Source: Physcomitrium patens (Eukaryota > Streptophyta > Bryopsida > Funariales > Funariaceae). From it: a stretch of DNA of 64,000 nucleotides. Positions 24,711 through 35,662 of this stretch are shown here, piece after piece. Numbering within the stretch: position 1 is the first letter of the stretch; the number at the start of each line of letters is the position of its first letter. The notes beneath the pieces are model-generated. The model searched no databases, was not told the DNA's origin, and saw nothing but the letters and a program-made list of their open reading frames with translations. Location: positions 11,093,242 to 11,157,241 of the forward strand of contig NC_037265.1 of NCBI RefSeq assembly GCF_000002425.4. The letters are read 5' to 3'. A program made the translations under genes and the position numbers.

Positions 24711-25827
24711 GATGAATTAATGAAAATCAAATCCAATTTCACCTTCTCACCACCTGTTGAAAATTACATATTAGATTTGTTTGGTATTTCAAAAGTACTT
24801 ATCAAACACTCTTTCAACCATATTATCCCACAAACCATACAATTTTCTATCCTACAAATTGAATTTATATTTCTAAAGCTAAACCATCAATCTTAAATAA
24901 TCCTAATGGCTTGTCCTCACAATATTGAAAATGTTGATATATATGTTCACTTGCTTAAGTGAATGTATTTAAGCCCAAATGGTTCTTGTAAAGTAAGACC
25001 ACTAATCCTGCACAAAATAAAGAAAATTAAATGTAATAGTCAATAACATATAGTTTAAGCACTTTTGAGAGGCACTATATTGCCAATTGCACACATAATA
25101 ATCAAAAAACTTCAATAGACAAAGCCACCACAACAATATATAGATAATAAGAATTCAATAGGAATGTAGACGCATTGGAGATGATAAATTCAAAGTAATG
25201 TTTTTTTTACTAATTGCTGAATGCATTTAGGATATGTATTCCTAAATGCATATCCTAAGTATTTTAGCAAATATAACCAAGGAGCTTAAGAAGAAATCGT
25301 ACACAAAGAACAAAACCCGTAATTCACTCCCATCATGTCACTACATCACTCACCCAACAAGTATGTAATACGAGTTGGCGTACCCATTCCAAATGCAAAT
25401 GATGCATTTCTTACTAGTTGCTTGTTGTCATTTTACCCAACTTATAAAGGGTACTTGAAGAGAATGCACGAGGGATTGAGGTAATTAGAAAACCATTCAA
25501 ACACTATTTTTCAACCCAATGAATTATGAGGCCTGTAAGGCTTGAAATTTCAGGATGTAAATGGTTTAACCGTCACCTAAGTTGATTTTCTCCTATTATT
25601 CCAAACAAACTACATAGTTGTTTCGATCAATATGGGGAGGAAGGTGCACCAGTTGAATTGGATATCAAGCACGATAAGCAATTCTTGTTGAATTGAGCTC
25701 CTACCTCATAAAGGATTAAGATTCAATATCACCAGCTCAGAATATAGATCGTTATGAAGCCTGTATCTTGTATCTGGGCAGGCTTCGAGTCGCTTGCTGT
25801 TGCGGATTCTTCAAAATTAATCTGTTG
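24711..25827. other. Upstream of the kinase-NLR and 3' flank of the PLAC8 gene
   Basis: No coding exon recognised. The part next to 24711 should hold the NLR promoter and leader. The part next to 25827 should be the PLAC8 3' UTR. A short bistable hairpin lies at 25221-25257 (see findings). Confidence 0.5.
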
Positions 25828-26290
25828 CTAAGGCGGAGGATTGATAACAGTCATGGGCATCACCACGTTGTCCGATAAACGTCCCTGCATCTCGCGATGC
25901 TCCTGACATAGTGCATACCAGTGCAAACAGCAATGGACGGTACACGGTTCGCATGGACAGTTCTGCAGCAATGGCACATTATACAAATCAGCCACTAGCC
26001 GTGATTATGTCATACTCAGTTCTTTGTCAACGGGATATACTACCTGGAAATTGTGCATATACTACCCATCCCCCAAAGCATTAGGATGGTAAAATACGTG
26101 TCATGAATTCATCATAGACAATCGATTTACACACAGAACTAAAAACAAGATTGTATGAAAATAATTGACCTGGAGGTGGTATCTCCTTTGTAACTCTTGC
26201 CGAAATAAGCCTGCGTATATGCCACACATCCACCACGCAAAGAACAAGGCTTCTGCTATGAGAAAGGCAGCCTGGGGATCTATTCCATGA
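25828..26290 (-). CDS. PLAC8/DUF614 cysteine-rich membrane protein, C-terminal exons
   Basis: Two exons are clear: 26290-26170 (acceptor GACTGTGCAG, donor CAG|GTCAAT) and 25962-25828 (acceptor CCATTGCTGCAG, ending in TAG). They encode HGIDPQAAFL, the hydrophobic segment AEALFFAWWMCGIYAG, LFRQELQRRYHLQ and then the Cys-rich NCPCEPCTVHCC...ALCQEHREMQGRLSDN, 84 complete codons in all. This is the typical end of the plant PLAC8 subgroup that shares FAWWMCGIY-G and CxxCxVHCCxHWxALCQEHREM. PLAC8 proteins sit in membranes and include cadmium-resistance (PCR) and fruit-weight (FW2.2-like) members; the biochemical role of this subgroup is unsettled. The first exon starts in phase (one base then CAT), so upstream coding exons must exist. 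I could not find the N-terminal half (the CPC-VLFGRN-type region) up to 28 kb. It is either very diverged, on a far exon, or lost. No stop or frameshift is seen in these exons. Confidence 0.82.
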
Positions 26291-26689
26291 CTGCACAGTC
26301 ATCCAGAACGTAAATTAACACAACTTTTGGCCGCTATGTAGAGCACAAAGAAGGGCGGAAATTCATATTACATTCCAAACAGTCTGAAAACCATGCATGT
26401 GATTGGATGTCGAATTCTGAAAAATATTCTCCGTTTCAAACATACAGCTATAGGCATGAACTTGACAAACATACAGTTAACCACAGCAACGAAAGTGACA
26501 CGGTACAGATCGATAGACCCTCGTTCCCGATAAAAATTAAAAAAAAAGTACATTCGCAAAAAATAAAACAAAATTGCATGCAGACCCTCCTAACTAGAAA
26601 CGAAGTGCTGATGTCATAACAGATCAGCCTACGGTAACTTAAGTCTGAACTGGACCTAAGAATATGAATTTGCAAAGTTGGACCTAAGA

Positions 26690-27200
26690 ATTGGGAACAA
26701 TCAAAATTGAGAAGCATGCGGCACACCAACCCGGGGCTGCAAAGAGATCCCCAGAACGCCATGAAATCAGGCAAGTGGAGGAGTGTAAAGGAGTTAACAG
26801 ACGATGGATATGAGATGGAATGAGAAAGCAGGTTTGGATGGGAATTGTGAGATCCGGATTGCCGCACTGGAGGAGGGAGCACTGTGCAGAAACAAAGATC
26901 GAAAGAGCAAGAGAAGAAAGGTGAGAAGAGCAAACATACATACCTGGGAGGGAGGGAGGCAGGCAGGCAGAGAAACGGAAGGCGAGGGAAGGGGCGGGTT
27001 CCAGTGCAAGTGGCGTGGTGGTGGAGATGGCAGTGATGCGTTAGATTGCAGGCATGGGGAAGGAAGGGCGTGGCGAGAGTCACGAGAGGAATGAAGACGA
27101 AGGAAGATGAGGAGGGCGGGGGAAAGGCAAAGGAGCGGAGGAGGACGAAGGCAGAGCAGAGTAGGGTTAGGGCTGGGGAGGAGAGGGGCATCTCGGAAGC
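26690..27200 (-). promoter_or_regulatory. Pyrimidine-rich leader and possible promoter of the PLAC8 transcript
   Basis: On the minus strand this is a strongly CT-rich stretch of about 300 nt, typical of plant 5' leaders. It contains CCCTAACCCTA (telo-box-like, about 27164-27176) and a good donor CCTCCCAG|GTATGTATG at about 26943, followed by acceptors such as TTTCTGCACAG (about 26882). That fits a non-coding first exon for a transcript running toward 25828. The long reading frames over it are composition artefacts. Confidence 0.4.
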
Positions 27201-27299
27201 CGTCAACGCCACAAGACCCAGTGAGCCTCAGCCCATGATTCCACCCCCATTCACACCTGTGAGTGATCATCATGTAGTCTTGATTTTATTGTTGGTATG

Positions 27300-28767
27300 T
27301 TAGTATTGCCAAGTCTCCTTGGGTCACAATTTGGATAAGGTAGTCAACCCATTGTTGACCACCCTTTCATTTCTAATATATTGGTTGATCTAATTTTGTT
27401 TGTCCATTGACTAGATTTGCTATTTTATTGATTGGAAATAAGTTGGGGTTGGTTAAATTGATGTTAAGATGTAAGCAATAAATGTAAAAAATTGTATTTG
27501 GAATGGATATGTATGAATTATCAATAGGTGGCAATTGTTGATTGGTTGGGGTGGAATAATAGTATAATTAGGTGCTACATTTTTCTTAACAGCATTAATT
27601 GGTATCATACTTCTCTTGATAGTATTAATAGATGCTAAACTTCTCTTCATAGCATTAATAGATTCCATATACCATGATTTTGTAAAAATTAGATCTTTGG
27701 TTTTTGTTATCCAACATCAATAGTATATATAAGCTTGTATATCCAAAATGTGTTGAAAAAAATCTTCAGCTAAAACATATATATAAATTCTCTTTTTAGA
27801 GCAAATTATATGAAACTACTCAAAATTCTTTTGATTTTTATTTTCTATATATTGGAGTATTTTTTCTATTTTTATACCTACTAGATGTATGATGAAATGC
27901 TTAAATTATTAGAAATGAGTGTTCTACCTTATATCCTTTCTCCATTGCATACATTTGCTAAGTTGCATTGCTTTCCAACCCATTATGCATATCTTTCTAT
28001 AATCATATTAATATTCTTAATCATTCTAATATCTTTGTTGTATTATGAGCTTAATATGAATTAACAATTATCAAACATTGCCTATTGGACCTAAATAAGT
28101 TTACATCTATAAAATAGATGGTAGAACAAATTATAGTGTAAATAAGGTTTCTATATTAAACAATACTAGTACAAAAATTGTGGATTTAACAACTATATGG
28201 AAAGAGCCTATAATAACTACAAGAAAGAATAGAGATGGGATCATGTATAACAAACATGAAGATTGTAAGTGCAAAGATGTTACACTAAAATGTACAAAAA
28301 AAGAAAATCTCATCACCCAAGTTAGTTATCCAGATCATAGAATGGATATTATTACATTGCCAACATCAATGGAAAGAAAAAGAACAAATGAAGTTTACCA
28401 ACAATATCTAACAACTACTAAATGACAGAAAAATTTAAGTAAATTACTGATAACTCAAAAATAGAAAATAGTATAAGGTATGGTTTAGATAGTTCAAGAT
28501 GTGATGAAGACTTTTCAGCTAAGCAAGTTTAGTGGTTATTAGATCATATCAACAATGAAGAGTAGAAGTGACAATGCTAGAAAGTGCAAAAGAAGACAAG
28601 GATAAAATCCATGAAACAAGAAGAAAGATGATACTAACAACTGAAGCAATCTTATGGTCTATTTTCAATGATTTGCAACCTAGTTCTCCACAAAACCAAC
28701 ATTGTATTACAGAATAGTTAATTACTCCTATCGATCTCAGTAGAAATAACAAAGAATATACAACCAA
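27300..28767. other. AT-rich intergenic stretch
   Basis: No gene recognised apart from the 30-bp minisatellite at 27571-27660. A plus-strand frame at about 28180-28425 stays open for 81 codons but matches nothing known. Confidence 0.5.
27571..27660 (-). repeat. Three 30-bp units
   Basis: Units 27571-27600, 27601-27630 and 27631-27660 are imperfect copies of (on the plus strand) GGTGCTAAACTTCTCTTGAT followed by AGCATTAATA. On the minus strand each would encode ten residues of the type SINAMKRSLA. The short frame has no start context or neighbours that support a real protein. Confidence 0.85.
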
Positions 28768-28887
28768 GGTATCCAACGTGGGCGCTGACCGGATATCCGA
28801 CGTAGGCACTGGAAGGGTATCTAACGTGGGTGCTGGCCAGGTATCCAACATGGGCGTTGGCTGGGTATCCGACACGGGTGCTGGCCG
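28768..28887 (+). repeat. Five 24-bp units encoding an octapeptide repeat
   Basis: Units start at 28768, 28792, 28816, 28840 and 28864 and read like GGTATCCAACGTGGGCGCTG plus GCCR. In one frame they encode VSNVGADR, ISDVGTGR, VSNVGAGQ, VSNMGVGW and VSDTGAGR. The period is a multiple of three and the surrounding sequence is coding-like. Confidence 0.9.
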
Positions 28888-30191
28888 AGTATTGAATATT
28901 GATGCCACCACATCAAATCAGGCAACCCAAGAAGAAGCACAAGAGGGTTCAGTCCATAATCATGAGTATGAACCACGCAGGGATTCCGCAGAGTTCACAG
29001 GTCTCGACCAGCAACCTCTTACGAAATCAGACCCACAAACCAGAAATTCACAATATCCAAGTACCTCGCGGAAAAACTCTGGGAGAGTATGAGATTGGCA
29101 CTTTGGTGCATAACATTCAACGGGAGCACTCATCATCGGATATTTATCCAATCAAATCAAAGGATTTTGATCAAGATGCGCTTATTAATATGGCTTGGGT
29201 TGATACAAAAAACTTCGAAATCTATTGAACTACGAAACAATTCGGTAAATGGGTGAATGGATGTAAAAATTCTGTCCTCCCATCGTTTTTACCTCCACTG
29301 GTCCACTTGGAGTTCTTTACCGATTGGAATCCGGAAGTCACTTTCGGAGCAAATTTTAAAGCAATGATCAAAATTGACTGTTCACTCCATGGTGACGATA
29401 CGTTTTGTACCCTGACAAAGCATGTTGGTCAAGAGCTGCTGCTTCAAGCACCTCGTGATCAAATTTTCCGTGAATGTATATTAGGACACCCTACAAAACC
29501 CAGTTTCAAAGGTCTTGGTGTCGACATACACACTAACACAGCATGCCGAGAAGCAATTTAACATAATATAGTACCACCAAGACCGCGAAGAGCAACTCAA
29601 TGGGATTTAAAACTAACTGCAAAATCTATGAGGTACCCAGTAGGAACGATCCTGCAATCTCGACGCCTCCATATAAATCACCGGGCCGACTTCGTCACTA
29701 ACAGCTCATCATTCCACGCCCAGCCTTAGCAACACTCAAATTTCTATAATGCAATCCCCAAACGATACTTCCAACGACATCCCTACAGGTATGACTCCAA
29801 TGACAAGCCTATCATGCGAGAAGACGACAAGGGGACTCGGTTTTATGGGGTCACAGGTGGCCTCAACGGCCACTCATCCACCCCATCCAGGGATAGAAGG
29901 GAGGAGAATGGTTTCCGCGGCCAACCATCCTTTCCTTCCATGGATGGAAAACAGGATGGTGGTTGCGGCCGCCAGTTATCCATCCCTAGAAGAGGTGGAC
30001 GGGAGGATGGTGGCCTTGGCGGCCACTCTATTCTTCTCAAGACAGACAAAGACCAATTAGGTTATTGTACACCCCCGCTGGAGAGATCCAAGGTGACCCC
30101 CCGTCCCCTCAAATTTCCGTTGACAACAGGGGTGGACAAGGGTGGCATCTTCGTGATGGCCACCTTTTATCAAAAATTAATCAGGATTTGA
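28888..30191 (+). pseudogene. Decayed ORF of unknown family, about 430 codons
   Basis: One reading frame stays protein-like from about 28.9 to 30.19 kb with only three stops (TGA 29226-29228, TAA 29559-29561, TAG near 29727). The first part (to about 29060) reads better in the frame of the octapeptide repeat, so a frameshift lies near 29060. Recognisable pieces are K-T-L-G-E-Y-E-I-G-T-L-V-H-N, W-V-N-G-C-K-N-S-V-L-P-S-F-L-P-P-L, F-T-D-W-N-P-E-V-T-F-G, an R-rich stretch (PPRPRRATQWDLKL) and a G/R/D-rich tail made of 17-aa repeats. I do not recognise the family. Its basic, low-complexity tail and isolation among repeats suggest a mobile-element or virus-derived protein, but that is a guess. Confidence 0.5.
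29868..30020 (+). repeat. Three 51-bp GC-rich units (17-residue repeat)
   Basis: Units begin GGCCACTCATCC (29868), GGCCAACCATCC (29919) and GCCAGTTATCC (about 29970), with a fourth start GGCCACTC at 30021. Each carries GGATGGTGG-like ends. The 51-bp period keeps frame and encodes units of the type GQPSFPSMDGKQDGGCG. Confidence 0.85.
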
Positions 30192-30579
30192 GTTTTGATT
30201 TGCAGAATGAGTTAGATTTTACTACATTATTTAAATGATCATGAATTGCATGTATCTCATATGTTACAACACAATACAAAGAGAAATTATGGAAAAATGT
30301 TCCGTACCAACTTGGAGGATACAACAACATATCCAAACAAGTTAAAAAGACATTTCAAGATATCCGTACAAACTCAATGCAAGTCACATGGAAGAAGATG
30401 ATTTAGTTTTTCTTAAAACTAATAAAAAGCGATTTTGGAAGGAAAAACAAGCCTTAGTATGTGAGATAAATTCATTGAAAGAAAATCTAAATGCTAAAGC
30501 TCAAGAAATTTATTATTTATGAAAAAAAATAGAAAAAAATAGAAAATAAAAAATGAAAGAACACAATATGTTCAACATA

Positions 30580-31445
30580 ACTTAACTTAATGCTTAATTG
30601 GATATAATCGATTACTTTTGAGGGGAAAAAAGTAATTTTATCCTTGGTGTTAATAATTAATAAAGATATTATTAAGAAGATATATTACAAAGAATGTGAA
30701 TGTAATAGACTAATATAAAAGAAGAAAAGAAAGAATAAAATTTAGTGTAAAAAATCAATTTATAGAAACAAGTATAAATAAGATTAGAAAAGATAGGAAA
30801 GTATGAAAAGGCAAAGAAATTAGCCGCCCATGTGATTAAAAGACAAAGTGGTTAAAACCACCTTTGATAGTTATAGGTAGTTAGAAATAAATTAAAATGT
30901 GATTTATTATGTTTAATTAATATAAGAAAAAACTCACTATGAAGAAGCTATAAATAGCTTTATAGCTATATTATTATTATCAAAAAAATCATAATAAAGA
31001 GATAAAATTGACATGCTTGCATATCATTTTATACACTTTTGGTCTAATATTGTATTTAAGAGTTGCAAGATGTAAAGAAGAATTGAAGATTAGGTTAAAA
31101 AAGACAGACAAAATGAAATTGATGAAGATATAGATGTACAAAGATTGTATTAAAGTAGACAAAGACAAAGATGAAGATAATGAAGATATAGATGTGTAAA
31201 AAATAAATTGAAGAAAATAAGTTAATATTAATAAATAAAATTGATAGATAAATTGAAGATAGTTTTAAAGTTGAATTGTTTGACTATAAAAAAATCAAGA
31301 ATTGTGGAGATTTTAGATAAGTACAGAGATAATTTCTATGTGAAAACATAGAAGGAATACTTGAGATTCTTGAGGTACAAGAATTTAGATGTTTAGTAAT
31401 TTGTCTTTAAATTTTTGGATCTCAATTTTCTATGATTTATAATTT
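30580..31445 (+). repeat. Dispersed repeat, copy 2 (plus orientation)
   Basis: Counterpart of 945-1835 in opposite orientation, beginning ATAACTTAACTTAATGC and ending near TATAATTTTTATTTAT. It lies next to the decayed unknown ORF and upstream of the split transposase gene. No target duplication was established. Confidence 0.7.
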
Positions 31446-31649
31446 TTATTTATTATATGTATATACATAGTGTTACCTCTCATAAGTTTTAGAATCAATT
31501 CACCTCTCAAAATATAACTTGTAGAAAGTTAGAACTTATTAGGTTTAGACGAAATCATGAATCTGCTTGAGTGTCTATTAGACCGTTAGTCTAGTCTTTT
31601 CCTTCCTACATGCCCAATACCTATCTATGTCATATAATGTTGTACTTAA

Positions 31650-31881
31650 CCAACACCTAGCAATTGCTGATCTACAAGCAAAGAGATACACATCCTTCGA
31701 TCTTATAGATGACTCTTATAGAGTGGACCAAAACCAAGTTTAAGCTTGTAAAAGCACATTCACAAGTTGCTTTTAGCAAAATCTTAAAGAAACATGACAA
31801 GTATGAAGCCATAGATTGAGACCAGCTTCAAGCAAAGTACCAAAAGACAATTCACTTTCCCAACCTCAAGGAATCACTTAT
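31650..31881 (+). pseudogene. Tigger/pogo-like transposase, N-terminal part (split gene)
   Basis: Decayed helix-turn-helix sequence resembling the CENP-B N-terminal/pogo DNA-binding domain: A-F-S-K-I-L-K-K-H-D-K-Y-E-A-I, then LQAKYQKTIHFPNLKESL. It stops exactly at the left LTR of element D and continues after the right LTR. Joining across the single CTTAT target site keeps the reading frame. In living relatives this domain binds the terminal repeats of the DNA transposon. Several stops and at least one frameshift upstream show it is dead. Confidence 0.65.
31877..31881. other. Target-site duplication of element D, left copy
   Basis: CTTAT immediately left of the LTR, repeated at 39343-39347 immediately right of the other LTR. 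Confidence 0.85.
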
Positions 31882-32280
31882 TGTCACTGACACAGAAATA
31901 TAGACTCGAGATCTAACAAGAAGTTCAAGAAGAACTGGCAAGAACTAGATTAATCAGATGAATATAAGAACAACACTAGAGAGGTGAGCTAGAGCTCCAA
32001 GAGATGTGTTATCGAGACTGAAGAACTCTTCAGCCTCGATTCGAATATATATTCCTATTTAGGAAGCTTCTCAAGCAACTTCTACCAACTATAGAAGCTT
32101 CTAGAAGGTTCCAGAGACTTGCTTCTAGAAGGTTTTAGAAACTTATCTCTAGAAGGTTTTAAAGACTACGTCCCTAACATCTTCTACCAACTAAGAAGCT
32201 TCTAGAAGGTTCCAGAGACTTGCTTCTAGAAGGTTCTAGAAACTTGTTTTTAAAAGGTTCTAAAGACTATGTCCCTATCA
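31882..32280 (-). repeat. 3' LTR of element D
   Basis: On the plus strand it runs TGTCACTGACACAG...GTCCCTATCA, with TG/CA ends. It is a close match to 38945-39342 with scattered differences. It contains the TATATA box and tandem AGCTTCTAGAAGGTTC-type internal repeats. Confidence 0.93.
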
Positions 32281-32839
32281 TCACCCCCTCCTTTAGTTTC
32301 GAGGTCTCTGAGAAGAAATGTTGTTGTTAATCAGTACCAACGCAAGAAAATGAAGATCTGTCACATAACATCTGCTATGAACTCCAACTATTGTTCACGA
32401 GGCAAGTGGTTCATCGGTCCTTGAAGCCAACGGTAGTGGCCCACTCCTTCAACTTTTGACTAAGCATGAACTTCCGTGTCTTCATTGTGAAATTGTCCTG
32501 CAAATATGCCTTCTGGCTGACCATCGTAAGTAGGCTCGGACTTAAATACAATCACCAGTGATCGGTTACTCGGTATCCTCCGTCGTCATCATGGTGTAGG
32601 TGGTTCTTCATCTCGGGGTCGCCTTCGTGAGCTAGTCGGTTGAGATAATCTGACTGACATAGTATCTATCTCTTGGCTATCCATATCAGAAGACCAAACT
32701 ATGGCTACTGAAAAAATTCTATTTTATCTTGGAGAAAATAACTACATCAACTATGAATTTTGGTGGTGCTCTCTTCCTTTCTTATATTTTTGAGTGAACA
32801 AGCTTCAAAAGGAAGCTATTGTCAAACCGGCTTAGGTTT

Positions 32840-33910
32840 ATGAGGATGTTGTTGATGAAACTCCTATACCTTTTGTGGCGCATTGGCGAGATTTTCAGTT
32901 GACTCCCATGTTCGCTCATTAATGTCATAGTCGCACCAATGAACAAGATACTCCAACTTACCCCACCTTTGCCTTGAATCCAGCACCTTTTCAACCTCTT
33001 ATTCCTCATGATTCTCGATCTCAATACTAGGTGGCGGACATTGCACTCTTCCAAAAAAAGACGACTTTCGATAAGGCTCCAACAGAGAAACATGAAAGAC
33101 TGGATGTACCTTCATAGAAGCCGGTAATTCCAGACGATACACCACTACATTGATTTACTTCTGGATGATAAATGGTCGTAATCTTTGATAGTCCAACTTA
33201 TCACATGGTCGCTTGGTCTTGATATTCCATCGAAGAAGCCATGCTTTATCTCTAATTTTAAAAGTAGGTGCTTGATTTTGAAATCTATTTGCAGATGCCT
33301 TGTAGGATTCTTGAGCAGATTGTAATTGAAGCTTCAACGTATTTTGAAGCTCTGATAGTTGTTTCGCAAATCCTTCAGCTGTTGGATTGTTATTTGTTGA
33401 CAGATTCAATAAATCAAGCTTGGAATGATACCCATAGTTGAAATAGAATGGTGTGTATTGAGTCGACGCATGGAGGGTGTTGTTATATGCAAACTTGGCT
33501 AGCGACAGATATGTGGTCCAATCGTCTTGCTGATAGTTGATGCTCCATCATAAGTATTGTTCCAAGATTTGGTTCACCCGTTTTGTTTGGCCGTCAGTTT
33601 GAGGATGAAAAGCCGAAGAAAGCTTGATATCCACCTTCAGTATCTCAAAGAGAGATCTCCAAAACTTTGATACGAACTGGGTTTTTTGATCTGATACGAT
33701 ATCATCTGGTAGTCCATGATATCGATACACATTATTGAGAAAGAGCCTTGCTGTGACTTCACTGGACGATGTCTTCTTGCAAGGAACAAAGTGCGCCATC
33801 TTTGTAAGCCGATCTACGACAACAAAGATGCTGTCAAATGAATTCGATGATGGCAGGTCCGTGATGAAGTCTATGGAAATTGAAGACCATGGTCGACGTG
33901 GGATTGACAA
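32840..33910 (-). pseudogene. Element D integrase with chromodomain
   Basis: The integrase core reads SIDFITDLP (first Asp), VSDQKTQF (second Asp) and, after KVDIKLSSAFHPQTDGQT, the third acidic residue in NQILEQYL. The zinc-binding region upstream (to about 34280) is more decayed. The C-terminal extension carries FKIRDKAWLL (33.2 kb) and ends in a chromodomain with KLEYLVHWCDYDINERTWE at about 32850-33000. Chromodomains of chromoviruses direct insertion by binding histone marks. Several stops interrupt the frame. Confidence 0.88.
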
Positions 33911-34285
33911 TGGCTATAGGAGTCCATAAGGGTAATGTCGAGGATTCTTAAATCTTGAATAGATGTCGTAGGAGAGGAAAAAATCGTTCACATCCTTCCA
34001 CATTTGGGGCCACCAAAAATCTTGAGAAATAAGCTTCAAGGTCTTGTTGAATCAAAAATATCCCACAGTTGGAAAATCGTGGCAAGATTGAAGAACTCAG
34101 AGTCGTGCTGGTCCTTTTGGGATATATAACCGCTCCTCAAAGTATAAAAGATCTCCCTCCACCTTGAACTTTTCGTCATTGGCATGCTGCTTAATATCAA
34201 TGGCTACTGAATCTTCAATGGTCATGGCAGGTACCTGATTCAGGAAGTCAGCATCAATTGGCACAATAGTAGCGCAAAGCTGAAA

Positions 34286-35640
34286 TTACTCTGGCTTCAA
34301 CAATGTCGTACATTGTTGATCAAACTCTGCTTCTCCAGCCTTTGGTACAAGATACGATCTCCTCGATAAGGCATTAGATAGTCCTTGTTGTTTTCTAGGT
34401 CGATAAATGATAACAAAATTGAACCTAGATAGCAACATACTCCACCGAGCTTGACGTCGATTTAAAACTCGAGCCGACATGAAATACTCCAAATTCTTGT
34501 GATCTATGTATACGATCACTGGGTGTGCAGCTCCTTCAAGAAAGTGACGCCATTCTTGGAAAGAATCCACTATAGCAAGAAGTTCCTTATCGTGGATCTT
34601 ATAATTGATTTTAGTAGTAGAGAACTTTTGAGAATAGAATGCAACCGGATGGAGCTTCTTGTCTTTTTCCATTTGTGAAAGTACAGCTCCCAAAGCAAAA
34701 TCTGAAGCATCAATTTCTAAATAAAAGGCCTTTGTAAATTTTGGATGTACCAAGATTGGAGCCGTAGTAAATGTGATTTTTAGGTCTTGAAACGCCTTCT
34801 CTGCTAAAAGTCTCCATTTCAGCTTATCCTTGCATGTCAATCAAGTGAGAGGAGCATCAACTTGAGAGTAATTCTTGATGAAGATCTGATAGAAGTTGGC
34901 AAAGCCAAGAAAGCATTGTACATCTCTAACCGTCTTCGAAACCTCCTAGGACACGATTGCTTCCACCTTCTTGGGGTCCATCTTCAAGCCTTCTGTAGTC
35001 GTAATGAACTCCAAAAATTCCATCTCTATTTGGTGAAATAAACACTTCTCCAACTTGGCATATAGTCCTCGCTCGCATAGTTTTTCCAAGACCAAACGAA
35101 CGTATTTTTCATGCTCTTTCTCATTTTTGGAGAATATTAGAATATCATCTAAATAGATGACAACAAAATCGTCAAGGTACTCTCGAAAAATGTCATTCAT
35201 CATATGTTGAATGACAGCTGGAACATTGGTAAGACCAAAGGGCATGACATTATACTCAAAATGGCCATACCTTGTACGGAACGTTGTCTTCCACTCATCT
35301 CTTTCCTTGATTCATACGAGGTTGTAAGCTCCCCTTAGATCAATTTTTGTAAAAATCCTTGCACGTCCAAGTTGTTCTAAGAGACCAAAAATCAAGGGTA
35401 ACGGATAACGATTCTTCTTTGTTACCTTGTTGAGGCCTCAATAGTCCACACACATCTGCAACGAGTCATCTTTCTTCTTCACAAATAAGATGGGTGCTCT
35501 AGCTGACGATTTTGAATGACGAATGAAGTTCTTGGCTAGATTCTCATCGATGTACTTCCGCAACTCCGCTAACTTTGTCTGCGATAGATTGTAGATTGGG
35601 CCAAAAGGCGGTTGTGCTCCTTCCTGCAAGTCTATGGCGT
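34286..35640 (-). pseudogene. Element D reverse transcriptase and RNase H
   Basis: RT starts after EGAQPPFGPIYNLSQ and contains APILFVKKKD, MPFGLTN and the catalytic YLDD in VVIYLDDILIFS. RNase H follows with YLEIDASDFALGAVLSQ, HDKELLAIVDSFQEWRHFLEG and the end DALS-like ALSRRSYL. The frame is broken by TGA right after MCVDY (35438 region; the sister copy has CGA there) and by further stops near 34945 and 34850. The domains match the Ty3/gypsy order. Confidence 0.92.
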
Positions 35641-35662
35641 AATCATATGGTTGGTGTTCCGG

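Noticed and set aside
26448-27212. 254-aa minus-strand ORF
   Set aside because: Pyrimidine-rich leader-like sequence gives S/P/L/F-rich frames in all three registers. No domain, and the PLAC8 exons lie in other frames downstream.
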